Source: Microbacterium gallinarum (GTDB lineage: Bacteria; Actinomycetota; Actinomycetes; Actinomycetales; Microbacteriaceae). Taken from it: 64,000 nucleotides of DNA. Shown here one piece after another: positions 55,659 to 64,000 of the stretch. How positions within the stretch are numbered: the stretch's first letter is position 1; every line of letters starts with the position of its first letter. The notes beneath the pieces are model-generated. The model had not been told where the DNA came from, did no database searches, and was given only the letters and a program-made list of their open reading frames with translations. A program made the translations under genes and the position numbers. Location: assembly GCF_014837165.1 (NCBI RefSeq), contig NZ_JACSPM010000002.1, positions 484,004-548,003 of the forward strand, read 5' to 3'.

Positions 55659-56852
55659 TTACTTGATGATCTTCGTGACCGTGCCGGCGCCGACGGTGCG
55701 TCCACCCTCACGGATGGCGTAGCCGAGGCCCTCCTCCATGGCGATCGGCTGGATAAGCTCGACCGTCATGTCGGTGGTGTCGCCGGGCATGACCATCTCG
55801 GTGCCCTCCGGCAGCGTGATGACACCGGTGACGTCGGTGGTGCGGAAGTAGAACTGCGGACGGTAGTTCGTGAAGAACGGGTTGTGACGGCCGCCCTCCT
55901 CCTTGGACAGGATGTACGCCGTGCCCTCGAAGTTGGTGTGCGGGGTGACCGAACCGGGCTTCACGACGACCTGGCCGCGCTCGACGTCGTCACGCTTGGT
56001 GCCGCGGAGGAGCAGACCGCAGTTCTCGCCGGCCCAGGCCTCGTCGAGCTGCTTGTGGAACATCTCGATACCGGTGACGATCGTCTTCTGCGTCGGGCGC
56101 AGACCCACGATCTCGACCTCGGAGTTGATGGCCAGCGTGCCACGCTCGGCGCGGCCCGTGACGACGGTGCCACGGCCGGTGATGGTGAAGACGTCCTCGA
56201 TGGGCATGAGGAACGGCTTGTCCTTGTCACGCACCGGGTCGGGGATCGACTCGTCGACGGCGTCCATGAGCTCGACGATCTTCTCGACCCACTTCTCGTC
56301 GCCCTCGAGCGCCTTGAGGCCCGAGACCTGGATGACGGGAGCGTTGTCGCCGTCGAAGTCCTGCGACGAGAGCAGCTCGCGGACCTCGAGCTCGACGAGC
56401 TCCAGGATCTCCTCGTCGTCGACCATGTCGCTCTTGTTCAGCGCGACGAGCAGGTACGGCACGCCGACCTGCTTGGCGAGCAGAACGTGCTCACGGGTCT
56501 GAGCCATCGGGCCGTCGGTGGCGGCGACCACGAGGATCGCGCCGTCCATCTGAGCGGCACCGGTGATCATGTTCTTGATGTAGTCAGCGTGACCCGGGGC
56601 GTCGACGTGCGCGTAGTGGCGCTTCGGCGTCTCGTACTCGACGTGCGAGATGTTGATCGTGATGCCGCGCTGGCGCTCCTCGGGAGCGGAGTCGATCGAC
56701 GCGAAGTCGCGCTGAACGTTGGTGGCCGACGGGTACTTGTCGGCGAGCACCTTCGAGATCGCTGCGGTGAGCGTGGTCTTGCCGTGGTCGACGTGACCGA
56801 TCGTTCCGATGTTCACGTGCGGCTTGGTGCGCTCGAACTTGGCCTTAGCCAC
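55659..56852 (-). CDS. tuf: Elongation factor Tu
   Basis: 397 residues with GTG start and GAGGAGG upstream. The G motifs [18 protein letters not shown] and NKSD are intact, and the switch and domain II/III regions are full length. It delivers aminoacyl-tRNA. It is separated from fusA by 156 bp including a hairpin, so it may have extra control. Confidence 0.98.
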   Translation of the reverse strand: MAKAKFERTKPHVNIGTIGHVDHGKTTLTAAISKVLADKYPSATNVQRDFASIDSAPEERQRGITINISHVEYETPKRHYAHVDAPGHADYIKNMITGAAQMDGAILVVAATDGPMAQTREHVLLAKQVGVPYLLVALNKSDMVDDEEILELVELEVRELLSSQDFDGDNAPVIQVSGLKALEGDEKWVEKIVELMDAVDESIPDPVRDKDKPFLMPIEDVFTITGRGTVVTGRAERGTLAINSEVEIVGLRPTQKTIVTGIEMFHKQLDEAWAGENCGLLLRGTKRDDVERGQVVVKPGSVTPHTNFEGTAYILSKEEGGRHNPFFTNYRPQFYFRTTDVTGVITLPEGTEMVMPGDTTDMTVELIQPIAMEEGLGYAIREGGRTVGAGTVTKIIK

Positions 56853-56968
56853 TGGGTCCTCCTCAGGACGTTCGTGTAGAAGGTCCGGGCGCTGGTTTGC
56901 GACCGGTCGTCTACGGGGATATCTCCACCTTAGTAGAGGCGGATCTGGTGATTCAGTGTGAAGTTGTG

Positions 56969-57002
56969 CTCCGGGACCCCGCGTCGCCGAGGGGTCCCGG
57001 AG
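56969..57002 (-). terminator. Hairpin between fusA and tuf
   Basis: Perfect 12-bp stem (CTCCGGGACCCC and complement) with a 10-nt loop, directly after the fusA stop. It may cut transcription between EF-G and EF-Tu or set their ratio. Confidence 0.6.
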
Positions 57003-57008
57003 AAAGGG

Positions 57009-59123
57009 TTACTCGCCCTTGGTCTTCTGGACGATCTCGTCCATGACGTTGCGCGGCACCTCGGCGTAGCTGTCGAACTCCATGGAGTAGACGGCGCGGC
57101 CGGAGGTCTTGGAGCGCAGGTCGCCGATGTAGCCGAACATCTCGGACAGCGGCACGTTGGCACGCACCACCTTGACGCCGGCGGCGTCTTCCATCGACTG
57201 GATCTGGCCACGACGCGAGTTCAGGTCGCCGATGACGTCGCCCATGTACTCCTCGGGCGTACGCACCTCGACGGCCATGATCGGCTCGAGGATGACCGGG
57301 TTCGCGCGGCGGACGGCCTCCTTGAAGCCCATCGAGCCGGCGATCTTGAACGCCATCTCGGACGAGTCGACGTCGTGCGAGGCACCGTCGAGCAGGATCG
57401 CCTTGACGCCCACCATGGGGTAGCCGGCGAGCACGCCGACGTTCATCGCGTCCTGGAAGCCCTGGTCGGTGGGGCCGATGTACTCGCGCGGGATGCGGCC
57501 ACCGGTGACCTTGTTCTCGAACTCGTAGATCTTGTCGGCCGTGACCTCGAGAGGCTCGATCGTGAACTGGATCTTGGCGAACTGGCCCGACCCACCCGTC
57601 TGCTTCTTGTGGGTGTAGTCGTGCTTCTCGACCGACTTGCGGATCGTCTCGCGGTACGCGACCTGAGGCTTTCCGACGTTGGCCTCGACCTTGAACTCGC
57701 GCTTCATGCGGTCCACGAGGATGTCGAGGTGCAGCTCGCCCATGCCCTTGATGACCGTCTGGCCGGTCTCGGAGTTCTGCTCGACGCGGAACGTCGGGTC
57801 CTCTTCGGCCAGCTTCTGGATCGCGAGACCCAGCTTCTCCTGGTCGGCCTTGGTCTTCGGCTCGATGGCGACCTCGATGACCGGCTCCGGGAACGTCATC
57901 GACTCGAGGACGACCTGGTTGGCGCTGTCGGACAGCGTGTCACCGGTGGTGGTGTCCTTGAGGCCGATGACGGCGTAGATGTGACCGGCGGTGACCGAGT
58001 CGACCGGCATCTCCTTGTTGGCGTGCATCTGGAAGATCTTCCCGATGCGCTCCTTCTTGCCCTTGGTCGCGTTGACGACCTGGGCGCCGGAGTCGAGGTG
58101 ACCCGAGTAGACGCGGATGTAGGTGAGACGACCGAAGAAGGGGTGCGTCACGATCTTGAACGCGAGCGCCGCGAACGGCTCATCGCGGTCGGCGTGACGC
58201 TCGATGATGATCTCTTCGTTCTTCGGGTCCTTCGCCTCGATGGCGGGGACGTCGAGCGGCGACGGCAGGTAGTCCACGACCGCGTCGAGCATCGGCTGCA
58301 CGCCGCGGTTCTTGAACGCCGAGCCACAGAGCACCGGGTAGAGCTCCGACGAGATCGTCAGCTTGCGGATGGCGCCCTTGATCTCGGCGACCGTGAGCTC
58401 CTCACCGCCGAAGTACTTCTCGAGCAGGTGCTCGTCGGACTCCGCGACCGTCTCCATGAGCTTCTCGCGGTACTCGGCAGCCTTGTCGGCGAGGTCGGCC
58501 GGGATCTCCTGGATCTCGTACTTGGCGCCCATGGTCACGTCGCCCTTGGCGTCGCCGGGCCAGACGAGCGCGCGCATCTCGACGAGGTCGATGACACCCA
58601 CGAAGTCGTTCTCCGCGCCGATGGGCAGCTGGAGCACGAGCGGCTTGGCCTTCAGGCGGTTGACGATGGTGTCGACCGTGAAGTAGAAGTCGGCGCCCAG
58701 CTTGTCCATCTTGTTGACGAAGCAGATGCGAGGCACGTCGTACTTGTCGGCCTGGCGCCACACGGTCTCGGACTGGGGCTCGACGCCCTCCTTGCCGTCG
58801 AAGACGGCGACGGCGCCGTCGAGGACGCGGAGCGAGCGCTCCACCTCGACGGTGAAGTCCACGTGACCGGGCGTGTCGATGATGTTGATCTGGTTCTTGT
58901 CCCAGAAGCACGTCACAGCGGCGGAGGTGATCGTGATGCCACGCTCCTGCTCCTGCTCCATCCAGTCGGTGGTGGCAGCGCCGTCGTGCGTTTCGCCGAT
59001 CTTGTGGTTGACGCCCGTGTAGAACAGGATGCGCTCGGTCGTCGTCGTCTTGCCGGCATCGATGTGGGCCATGATGCCGATGTTGCGGACCTTGTTGAGG
59101 TCGGTGAGCACTTCTTGTGCCAC
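57009..59123 (-). CDS. fusA: Elongation factor G
   Basis: 704 residues, [45 protein letters not shown] and NKMD complete the G domain, and domains II-V continue to the usual end. It drives translocation. Third gene of the str operon. Confidence 0.98.
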   Translation of the reverse strand: MAQEVLTDLNKVRNIGIMAHIDAGKTTTTERILFYTGVNHKIGETHDGAATTDWMEQEQERGITITSAAVTCFWDKNQINIIDTPGHVDFTVEVERSLRVLDGAVAVFDGKEGVEPQSETVWRQADKYDVPRICFVNKMDKLGADFYFTVDTIVNRLKAKPLVLQLPIGAENDFVGVIDLVEMRALVWPGDAKGDVTMGAKYEIQEIPADLADKAAEYREKLMETVAESDEHLLEKYFGGEELTVAEIKGAIRKLTISSELYPVLCGSAFKNRGVQPMLDAVVDYLPSPLDVPAIEAKDPKNEEIIIERHADRDEPFAALAFKIVTHPFFGRLTYIRVYSGHLDSGAQVVNATKGKKERIGKIFQMHANKEMPVDSVTAGHIYAVIGLKDTTTGDTLSDSANQVVLESMTFPEPVIEVAIEPKTKADQEKLGLAIQKLAEEDPTFRVEQNSETGQTVIKGMGELHLDILVDRMKREFKVEANVGKPQVAYRETIRKSVEKHDYTHKKQTGGSGQFAKIQFTIEPLEVTADKIYEFENKVTGGRIPREYIGPTDQGFQDAMNVGVLAGYPMVGVKAILLDGASHDVDSSEMAFKIAGSMGFKEAVRRANPVILEPIMAVEVRTPEEYMGDVIGDLNSRRGQIQSMEDAAGVKVVRANVPLSEMFGYIGDLRSKTSGRAVYSMEFDSYAEVPRNVMDEIVQKTKGE

Positions 59124-59151
59124 GGGATGTCTTCCTTACGTATTCGGGATG

Positions 59152-59182
59152 CGCCGGCCGGGGAGGTCGTCCCCGGCCGGCG
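59152..59182 (-). other. Intercistronic hairpin between rpsG and fusA
   Basis: Perfect 13-bp stem (CGCCGGCCGGGGA and complement), 5-nt loop, in the 71-bp gap. This position matches the rpsG-fusA gap that S7 binds in E. coli, but sequence similarity was not tested. Confidence 0.5.
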
Positions 59183-59194
59183 ACACGAAGCTGA

Positions 59195-59665
59195 TTACCA
59201 GCGGTAGTGCGCGAAGGCGCGGTTCGACTCGGCCATCTTGTGGGTGTCTTCGCGGCGCTTGACCGCGGCACCCAGGCCGTTCGAGGCATCCAGGATCTCG
59301 TTCTGGAGGCGCTCGGTCATCGTCTTCTCACGACGACCCTTCGCGTAGCTCACGAGCCAGCGGAGAGCGAGCGTGTTGGCGCGGTGAGGCTTGACCTCGA
59401 CCGGCACCTGGTAGGTCGAGCCACCGACGCGGCGGCTCTTGACCTCGAGGGTCGGGCGCACGTTGTCGAGCGCCTTCTTGAGGGTCGCGACGGCGTCCTG
59501 GCCGTTCTTCGCCTCGACACCCTTGAGGGCGGTGTAGACGATCGACTCGGCGAGCGACTTCTTGCCGTCGACGAGGATCTTGTTGACGAGCTGGCTGACG
59601 ATCGGTGCGCCGTAGACCGGGTCGTTGACGACCGGGCGCTTCGGAGCGGGTCCCTTACGAGGCAT
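59195..59665 (-). CDS. rpsG: 30S ribosomal protein uS7
   Basis: 156 residues, [40 protein letters not shown], with the [21 protein letters not shown] beta hairpin and the C-terminal [11 protein letters not shown]. Standard actinobacterial length. It organises the 30S head. Five bases after rpsL. Confidence 0.98.
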   Translation of the reverse strand: MPRKGPAPKRPVVNDPVYGAPIVSQLVNKILVDGKKSLAESIVYTALKGVEAKNGQDAVATLKKALDNVRPTLEVKSRRVGGSTYQVPVEVKPHRANTLALRWLVSYAKGRREKTMTERLQNEILDASNGLGAAVKRREDTHKMAESNRAFAHYRW

Positions 59666-59670
59666 CTAAC

Positions 59671-60039
59671 TCAACCCTTCTTCGCGCCGTAGCGGCTACG
59701 GGCCTGCTTGCGGTTCTTGACGGCCTGGGTGTCCAGGGCGCCGCGAACGATCTTGTAACGCACACCGGGGAGGTCCTTCACACGACCGCCGCGGACGAGC
59801 ACCAGCGAGTGCTCCTGCAGGTTGTGGCCCTCGCCGGGGATGTACGCGGTGACCTCGGTGCCGTTGCGGAGCTTGACACGAGCGACCTTGCGCATCGCCG
59901 AGTTCGGCTTCTTGGGCGTGGTCGTGTACACGCGGGTGCAGACACCCGCCTGCTGCGGGTTCGCCTTGAGCGCCGGCGCCTTGGTCTTCGAGACCTTGGG
60001 CGAGCGACCCTTGCGAACCAACTGCTGAATGGTTGGCAC
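59671..60039 (-). CDS. rpsL: 30S ribosomal protein uS12
   Basis: GTG start at 60039 with AGGAGA upstream, 122 residues ([19 protein letters not shown]). Lys43 (TTPKKPNS) and Lys88 (RVKDLPG) are both lysine, the wild-type state at the two classic streptomycin-resistance positions. It controls decoding accuracy. First gene of the str operon. Confidence 0.98.
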   Translation of the reverse strand: MPTIQQLVRKGRSPKVSKTKAPALKANPQQAGVCTRVYTTTPKKPNSAMRKVARVKLRNGTEVTAYIPGEGHNLQEHSLVLVRGGRVKDLPGVRYKIVRGALDTQAVKNRKQARSRYGAKKG

Positions 60040-60314
60040 GTTCTCTCCTATGTCGGCTGGGCGGTTCCGTCGGTTCCGCCCAGGTGCTGCACGGTGACAG
60101 CGTTCGTGTCTCCCCCGCAGCATCCGGATCTTGCGATTCGTGACGCGGCGGGCTCACATTCATCCACCGGAGCGGCATGATGATGCCGAGCCTTGTGTGG
60201 TGGATATGCCGTGGGGGTGACCTGTTCGCAGGTCGTTCCCTGAGATGCGGCGCTCGGCGAGCCTCCTCCGTGCCTAGGCACAGCGGATGGCGCGCGTGGG
60301 CGCACACCCGATCA
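60040..60314 (-). promoter_or_regulatory. Long untranslated leader of the str operon
   Basis: About 270 nt between the predicted start site and rpsL. It holds a tetraloop hairpin GACCTG-CGAA-CAGGTC (60219-60234). A minus-strand frame starting at 60180 runs into rpsL out of frame and looks random. No other gene was seen. Confidence 0.5.
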
Positions 60315-60343
60315 ATGATACGCGGGAATCCGGGGGGCGGCAA
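60315..60343 (-). promoter_or_regulatory. Predicted promoter of rpsL-rpsG-fusA-tuf
   Basis: TTGCCG (60343-60338), 17 bp, TATCAT (60320-60315) on the minus strand. Spacing and -35 match the predicted infA promoter. Confidence 0.65.
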
Positions 60344-60395
60344 ACGCGCTCGGCCAGAGCGCCGTCGCCGGGGGCGAACAGCGCGGCGTCTGAGC

Positions 60396-60644
60396 TCAGC
60401 GGCGCCCCTTGGCCAGTGCGACACCGGCGACCACGGCCGCCGCGCCGGCGAGCAACGCGAAGAGCGTGAAGACGATGGCGCCGACCAGCGCGGGGCCCTC
60501 GCCCCGGTCGTTGCCCGGACCCGAGACATCGATCGATGTGCCCGCTCCCTCGCTGAACACCGTGATCCATGTGGAGATCGCACCCCAGGCGAGGAACACG
60601 AAGAGCAGGGCTCCGACGATGAGGAGGCCGACGCGGAGAATCAT
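60396..60644 (-). CDS. Small two-helix membrane protein
   Basis: 82 residues with two hydrophobic helices (about 3-27 and 53-77) joined by an extracytoplasmic loop (TSIDVSGPGNDRGEGPA). GGAG lies eight bases before the ATG, and ATGA overlaps the stop of the preceding gene. It is the last gene of the six-gene WXG100-headed unit. No family recognised. Confidence 0.7.
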   Translation of the reverse strand: MILRVGLLIVGALLFVFLAWGAISTWITVFSEGAGTSIDVSGPGNDRGEGPALVGAIVFTLFALLAGAAAVVAGVALAKGRR

Positions 60645-61249
60645 GACCAGGCTCCCTGGGCTGTGGCGCGCGGGCGCTCATCGCCCTCGACGCGCACGCG
60701 GATCGAGCGGAACAGCGCCTCGACGGCGGGCTCGAGCTCTTCGAGCACCGCTGTCTGCTCCTCGATGAGCTCCACGACGAACACGTGGCCACCGCGGATT
60801 CCCAGCGTGCGCAGCACGGCGATTCGGCGGTCGGGCAGGTCGGTCAGCACGACGGCGCGCAGCGCGACGTCGAATGCTGTGCCCTCGAGGATGGTGACCG
60901 TCTGCACGAATCCGCCGACCCCGGCTCGGGCGAGCTCCGCGAGCTCCTCGGCGGTGCGGGCCTCGGTCTCGGTGACGTAGAGGTGGACGAGCCGCTCCGG
61001 CCCGCCCTCGACGGGCAGGTGCCAGAACCGCTCGAGGGCGCCCGGCAGCGGAGAGTCGACGTCCGCCATGCCGACCGCCGCCTGCTCGAGCGCGGCGCGC
61101 ACCTCGTCGGGCGCGTCGATGCCCGACATCAGGCTCGTCGACAGATCGTGGGCCCAGGTCGCGGCATCCGCATACCCGTTCCACGGGAAGACGAGCGGCA
61201 CCGGGATCCAGACGCGGTGGTCGAGGTCGATCGTGTACTCGACGTTCAT
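60641..61249 (-). CDS. Hypothetical protein of the WXG100-headed unit (202 aa)
   Basis: ATG 61249 overlaps the stop of the previous gene (ATGA). MNVEYTIDLDHRVWIPVPLVFPWNGYADAATWAHDL, no signal peptide or membrane helix. The length, the early PWNGY/PGW-like element, and the final LEPAVEALFRSIRV helix resemble the neighbouring 192-aa protein; both could share the Mog1/PsbP-like fold seen in several secretion-linked actinobacterial proteins. That assignment is inference. Confidence 0.65.
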   Translation of the reverse strand: MNVEYTIDLDHRVWIPVPLVFPWNGYADAATWAHDLSTSLMSGIDAPDEVRAALEQAAVGMADVDSPLPGALERFWHLPVEGGPERLVHLYVTETEARTAEELAELARAGVGGFVQTVTILEGTAFDVALRAVVLTDLPDRRIAVLRTLGIRGGHVFVVELIEEQTAVLEELEPAVEALFRSIRVRVEGDERPRATAQGAWS

Positions 61250-61824
61250 CGCCACCGGAAGGTCTCCATGATCGTGTCGGACAGCTCGGTCATCGCCTCG
61301 ACCATCGCCGGGTCGGCGCCGTCGGGGAAGGGGATCGCCGACACGAACACGAGCCCGCGGCGGTCGCTGCCCGGCAGGGCGAAGGCGTAACCGACCTGGC
61401 GGGTGCGGATCGCCGACAGCTCTCCGGCGCCCTGCGCCTCGGAGCGCCAGCGGAGGATGCGGCCGATCCGGGTGTCGAAGGACTCGACGGCGGCGCCGGC
61501 GAGCGCGCGGATGGACTCCTCGAACGTGCGGCCGGGTTGAGCGACGTGCTGACGCACGGCGATGCTCGCGGGCGGCAGGATCTCGGTCGTCTCGACCGGC
61601 AGGTACACCGCTGTCACGCCGGACCTGATCAGCTTGCGCCACTGCCCTTCGACGAGCGTGCGGGCCTGCGCGTCCAGGTCGGGCCGTGACAGGTCGCGCA
61701 TGCGCGCCGACGTCTGCCTGAGGAGCGCGCGCTTGCCTTCGTCGTCGACGAGGTAGCGCGCCCACCCCGGGGGCATCATGATGTGGAAGCCCGAGGGCGT
61801 CTGCGTCGCGGTCTGCACGGTCAT
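61246..61824 (-). CDS. Hypothetical protein of the WXG100-headed unit (192 aa)
   Basis: ATG 61824 overlaps the preceding stop by four bases. MTVQTATQTPSGFHIMMPPGWARYLVDDEGKRALLRQTS has the PGW start, and AMTELSDTIMETFRWR the end, typical of Mog1/PsbP/DcrB-like folds; no lipobox is present, so it should be cytoplasmic. Function unknown. Confidence 0.65.
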   Translation of the reverse strand: MTVQTATQTPSGFHIMMPPGWARYLVDDEGKRALLRQTSARMRDLSRPDLDAQARTLVEGQWRKLIRSGVTAVYLPVETTEILPPASIAVRQHVAQPGRTFEESIRALAGAAVESFDTRIGRILRWRSEAQGAGELSAIRTRQVGYAFALPGSDRRGLVFVSAIPFPDGADPAMVEAMTELSDTIMETFRWR

Positions 61825-62309
61825 GCGGCCCCCTGCTCGATGCTGTCGCCTGCCGCCGCCCGATCGGCTCGCGCACCGTGGATCACAGCCGCCGCGAAGA
61901 GCACGACCACGGTGACCGTGCCGATCGCGAGCGCGATGCCGAAAGCGCCCAGCGGCACACCGTCGTCGGCGAAGGCGAACATGAAGAATCCCGACGCGAA
62001 GGCGCCGGCCACGGCGGGGCCGACGCCGCCGGTCAGCGCCGGAGCGTCGGCCGGACGGGCCGTCGCCGCCCACACGATCCCGGCGACGAGGCCGATCACC
62101 CCGAGGCCGATCATGAGCCAGGACGGCACCGGGAAGACCGGGAACGGGACGACGGCCCCCCAGGCCGGGTCACCGCCGGCCGTGACCTGTGCGCCGGAGA
62201 GCACGAGGGAGCCGACGAGGAACGCGACGAGAATGCCCGCCTGCACCAGGACGGCGCTGAGGCAGACGATCCCGGCGACCCGGAGGCGTCGCTCGCTGCG
62301 CGTGCTCAT
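61821..62309 (-). CDS. Four-helix membrane protein of the WXG100-headed unit
   Basis: 162 residues with about four membrane helices (13-38, 65-85, 98-118, 123-145). It starts at ATG 62309, overlapping the previous stop by four bases, and ends overlapping the next start. No recognised family. Confidence 0.7.
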   Translation of the reverse strand: MSTRSERRLRVAGIVCLSAVLVQAGILVAFLVGSLVLSGAQVTAGGDPAWGAVVPFPVFPVPSWLMIGLGVIGLVAGIVWAATARPADAPALTGGVGPAVAGAFASGFFMFAFADDGVPLGAFGIALAIGTVTVVVLFAAAVIHGARADRAAAGDSIEQGAA

Positions 62310-63592
62310 CTTCCCCAGGGTAGTTGCACATCCTCGAGCACCGGGATGTCGGGCTGGGCGTCGGCGACGCCGAGGCCGTCGAACGTCGAGAACGACGTCC
62401 ACAGTCCGACGTTGAGCAGGCGCTCGCCCCGGCCGGGCAGCGCGCCCGCGGTGCGGGTGATGAACTCCGTGACCCCGGGGTTGTTCGCCCAGGGCGTCGT
62501 GCGCATCGTGTTCAGGAAGTTCTGCACCTGCACGGCCTCCGGGCCGCCCATGGTGATCGAGCGGAACGGGTTGACGAACAAGCCCGGTCGCGGCAGCGCG
62601 AGCCAGGAGCGCACCGGCGCGACGAGCGAGCGGAACGGCGAGGTCCAGGTGGTGGGGCGCAGCAGGCTGAGACGCGGCAGCCCCGATCGGATCGCCGCGG
62701 TCGTCACGCCGCGGCCCCCGCGGACCACGGTCGACAGCACGGGGGCGCCACGCGAGAGCACCTTGCCGATGCCGAAAGGCAGCAGACCGACGAGACTCCA
62801 GGCGACGTCGCTCAACGTCGCCTTGCCGAACGCGAACTGCAGGAGGGTGAGCCCGACGACGAGCAGCGTCAGTCCGAGGATCACCAGTCCGAGCAGACCT
62901 GTCAGCGGCGCTCCGATGATGAGGGCGATCACACTCAGCACGATCAGCACGATGCCGATCACGTCGAGCGCGCTGTCGACGAACTCCCAGAACCCGTCGT
63001 TGTTGTCGGCGGAGTCCATCGCGCCCTGGATGTCCTCGACGGCCTCGTCGTAGGCATCCGACCACTTCGTGAACACCTGGTCGAAGTCGGTCCACAGACC
63101 GTCGCGGGCGGTGGTGGCGCTGGTGAGCGCCGTCGTGGCCGACGACACCTCGGCGTCGGCCGCGTTCTTCTCGGCCTCGGTCGGGTCGTCCGCCCCGGGC
63201 ACGGTGGTGAGCGCGCTCTGCGCGCTGATCGCATCGGCCTTGGCGTCGAGCGCGGACTGGTAGGCCAGCTCCGCCTGTTCGACGTTGTCGAGGTTGCGCC
63301 GCAGCCAGGTCTGCGCCGTCTCGAGGGCGTTCGCGTAGGTGCGCAGCGCGCGTCCGGTCTCGCGATAGCGGACGCCTGCGGCTTCGAGGTCGTCGGCGCT
63401 CTCGCTCGCCATCTCAGCGAGCTTCTCGGTGCCCTTGCTCTTGTGGATCGACGAGTCGCCGATCGCCGTGAGCTCTGCCGAGGTGTGCTTCATGACGTCG
63501 CCGAGCTTGACCCAGGCATCGCCGCGGTTCCAGATCTCCTCGGCATCGCCTTCCAGCTGCCGGAGTTCGTGACCGCCTTGGGGTGACCGCAT
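62306..63592 (-). CDS. Putative T7SS-associated protein with N-terminal helical domain and membrane segments
   Basis: ATG 63592 shares a base with the stop of the WXG100-like gene (TGATG). 428 residues. The N-terminal 200 residues are helical and match the general pattern of the actinobacterial T7SS-signal domain: WNRGDAWVKLGDVMKHTSAELTAIGDS, then ALRTYANALETAQTWLRRNL and coiled coil. Three or so membrane helices follow (about 225-300), then a C-terminal 130-residue domain (PVRSWLALPRPGLFVNPFRS) that I do not recognise. It may be a secreted effector or part of a small secretion-linked complex. Confidence 0.7.
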   Translation of the reverse strand: MRSPQGGHELRQLEGDAEEIWNRGDAWVKLGDVMKHTSAELTAIGDSSIHKSKGTEKLAEMASESADDLEAAGVRYRETGRALRTYANALETAQTWLRRNLDNVEQAELAYQSALDAKADAISAQSALTTVPGADDPTEAEKNAADAEVSSATTALTSATTARDGLWTDFDQVFTKWSDAYDEAVEDIQGAMDSADNNDGFWEFVDSALDVIGIVLIVLSVIALIIGAPLTGLLGLVILGLTLLVVGLTLLQFAFGKATLSDVAWSLVGLLPFGIGKVLSRGAPVLSTVVRGGRGVTTAAIRSGLPRLSLLRPTTWTSPFRSLVAPVRSWLALPRPGLFVNPFRSITMGGPEAVQVQNFLNTMRTTPWANNPGVTEFITRTAGALPGRGERLLNVGLWTSFSTFDGLGVADAQPDIPVLEDVQLPWGR

Positions 63593-63921
63593 CAGACCGC
63601 TCTCACATTCGTCGTGCTCGTATCGCGTGCCGCCTCGATGTCGGCCGCGGTCTCTGCATCCCACTCCTGCCAGCCGTCGACGATCGATGACAGCTGCTCG
63701 TGGATGTTGGACAGGTTTTCGCTGAGCTTGCCGCGCTTGCCATCCCACTTCGATTCGAAGTCGGAGGCCTTGTCGCGCAGCGCGGTGCGGTCATCGGGGC
63801 GGCCGATGTCCTTCTCGAGACCGCTGTTGATCTTCGAGGCCTCCTCGAACTCCGCGATCGCGGCGGCGAGGCCCTCTCGAGCCGTCTGCAGTCGCTCGAG
63901 GTCCAGCATGATGTCGGCCAC
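63592..63921 (-). CDS. WXG100-like (ESAT-6 fold) small protein
   Basis: GTG 63921 with GGAGG eight bases upstream, 109 residues, all helical. MLDLERLQTAREGLAAAIAEFEEASKIN, then a central turn with KWDGKRGKL, whose W-D-G fits the W-x-G turn between two helices. The C-terminus (DGWQEWDAETAADIEAARDT) is longer than in classical WXG100 proteins. First complete gene of the six-gene unit. Confidence 0.7.
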   Translation of the reverse strand: MADIMLDLERLQTAREGLAAAIAEFEEASKINSGLEKDIGRPDDRTALRDKASDFESKWDGKRGKLSENLSNIHEQLSSIVDGWQEWDAETAADIEAARDTSTTNVRAV

Positions 63922-63946
63922 GGGATGATCCTCCAGCTAGGACGGC

Positions 63947-63969
63947 GCGCGGCGGGAATGCCGCCGCGC
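63947..63969. other. Hairpin upstream of the WXG100-like gene
   Basis: Perfect 9-bp stem (GCGCGGCGG and complement) with a 5-nt loop, 26 bp before GTG 63921. It may end or attenuate transcription from a gene further upstream. Confidence 0.5.
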
Positions 63970-63981
63970 ACCGGAAGACGG

Positions 63982-64000
63982 TCAGTTACCGGCGAGTGCC
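63982..64000 (-). other. Possible 3' end of a gene entering from the right edge
   Basis: The minus-strand frame GCA CTC GCC GGT AAC TGA ends at 63982, which would close an upstream protein with -ALAGN. Too little sequence is visible to decide; another frame stops at 63986. Confidence 0.2.

Noticed and set aside
1..64000. tRNA, rRNA, CRISPR array, insertion sequence or prophage
   Set aside because: Looked for T-loop motifs, regularly spaced repeats, transposase and integrase motifs; none found.

Overview
The window is high-GC DNA whose gene content and order point to an actinobacterium of the family Microbacteriaceae, probably Microbacterium or a close relative. The evidence is the short intergenic gaps, frequent GTG starts, the str-S10-spc-alpha ribosomal array, LPxTG/LAxTG surface proteins, and the family-typical pilus, CWB2 and Rv0909-type genes. 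No rRNA, tRNA, insertion sequence, phage gene or CRISPR array was seen.

Layout. 1-7.2 kb is a surface locus on the minus strand: a major pilin running off the left edge, its VWA-type tip protein, and a secreted M11 metalloprotease with three CWB2 repeats. 7.3-14.2 kb is mixed membrane and signalling genes: an orphan-like OmpR response regulator, a membrane histidine kinase overlapping a membrane protein with a degenerate GGDEF domain, a half-length GT2 protein and an EEP-fold phosphodiesterase. 14.2-21.0 kb holds truA, a two-gene unit (class III cyclase-like sensor plus cNMP-domain MscS channel) and an acyltransferase-3/SGNH protein.

From 21.5 to 60.0 kb, read on the minus strand from high to low coordinate, runs the translation super-cluster: rpsL-rpsG-fusA-tuf // rpsJ-rplC-D-W-B-rpsS-rplV-rpsC-rplP-rpmC-rpsQ-rplN-X-E-rpsH-rplF-R-rpsE-rpmD-rplO-secY-adk-map-dsbA // infA-rpmJ-rpsM-rpsK-rpoA-rplQ // truA. 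It is broken at three joints. The tuf/rpsJ joint holds about 13 kb with three very large sortase-anchored proteins and a small antitoxin-like gene. The map/infA joint holds a DsbA-like thioredoxin protein, an AbiEi-like gene and a choice-of-anchor-A LPATG protein. The rplQ/truA joint holds the cyclase/channel pair and the acyltransferase. rpsN and rpsD are missing from their usual places.

60.4-64.0 kb is a compact unit of six overlapping genes headed by a WXG100-like protein and a putative type VII-secretion-associated membrane protein.

The observations I rate highest are: a cysteine-bounded module shared by the three adjacent giant surface proteins and not explained by domains I recognise; a family of four 67-bp palindromes with exact 25-17-25 architecture; the cyclase-like gene lacking the second metal aspartate next to a cNMP-binding channel; and the six-gene WXG100 module.
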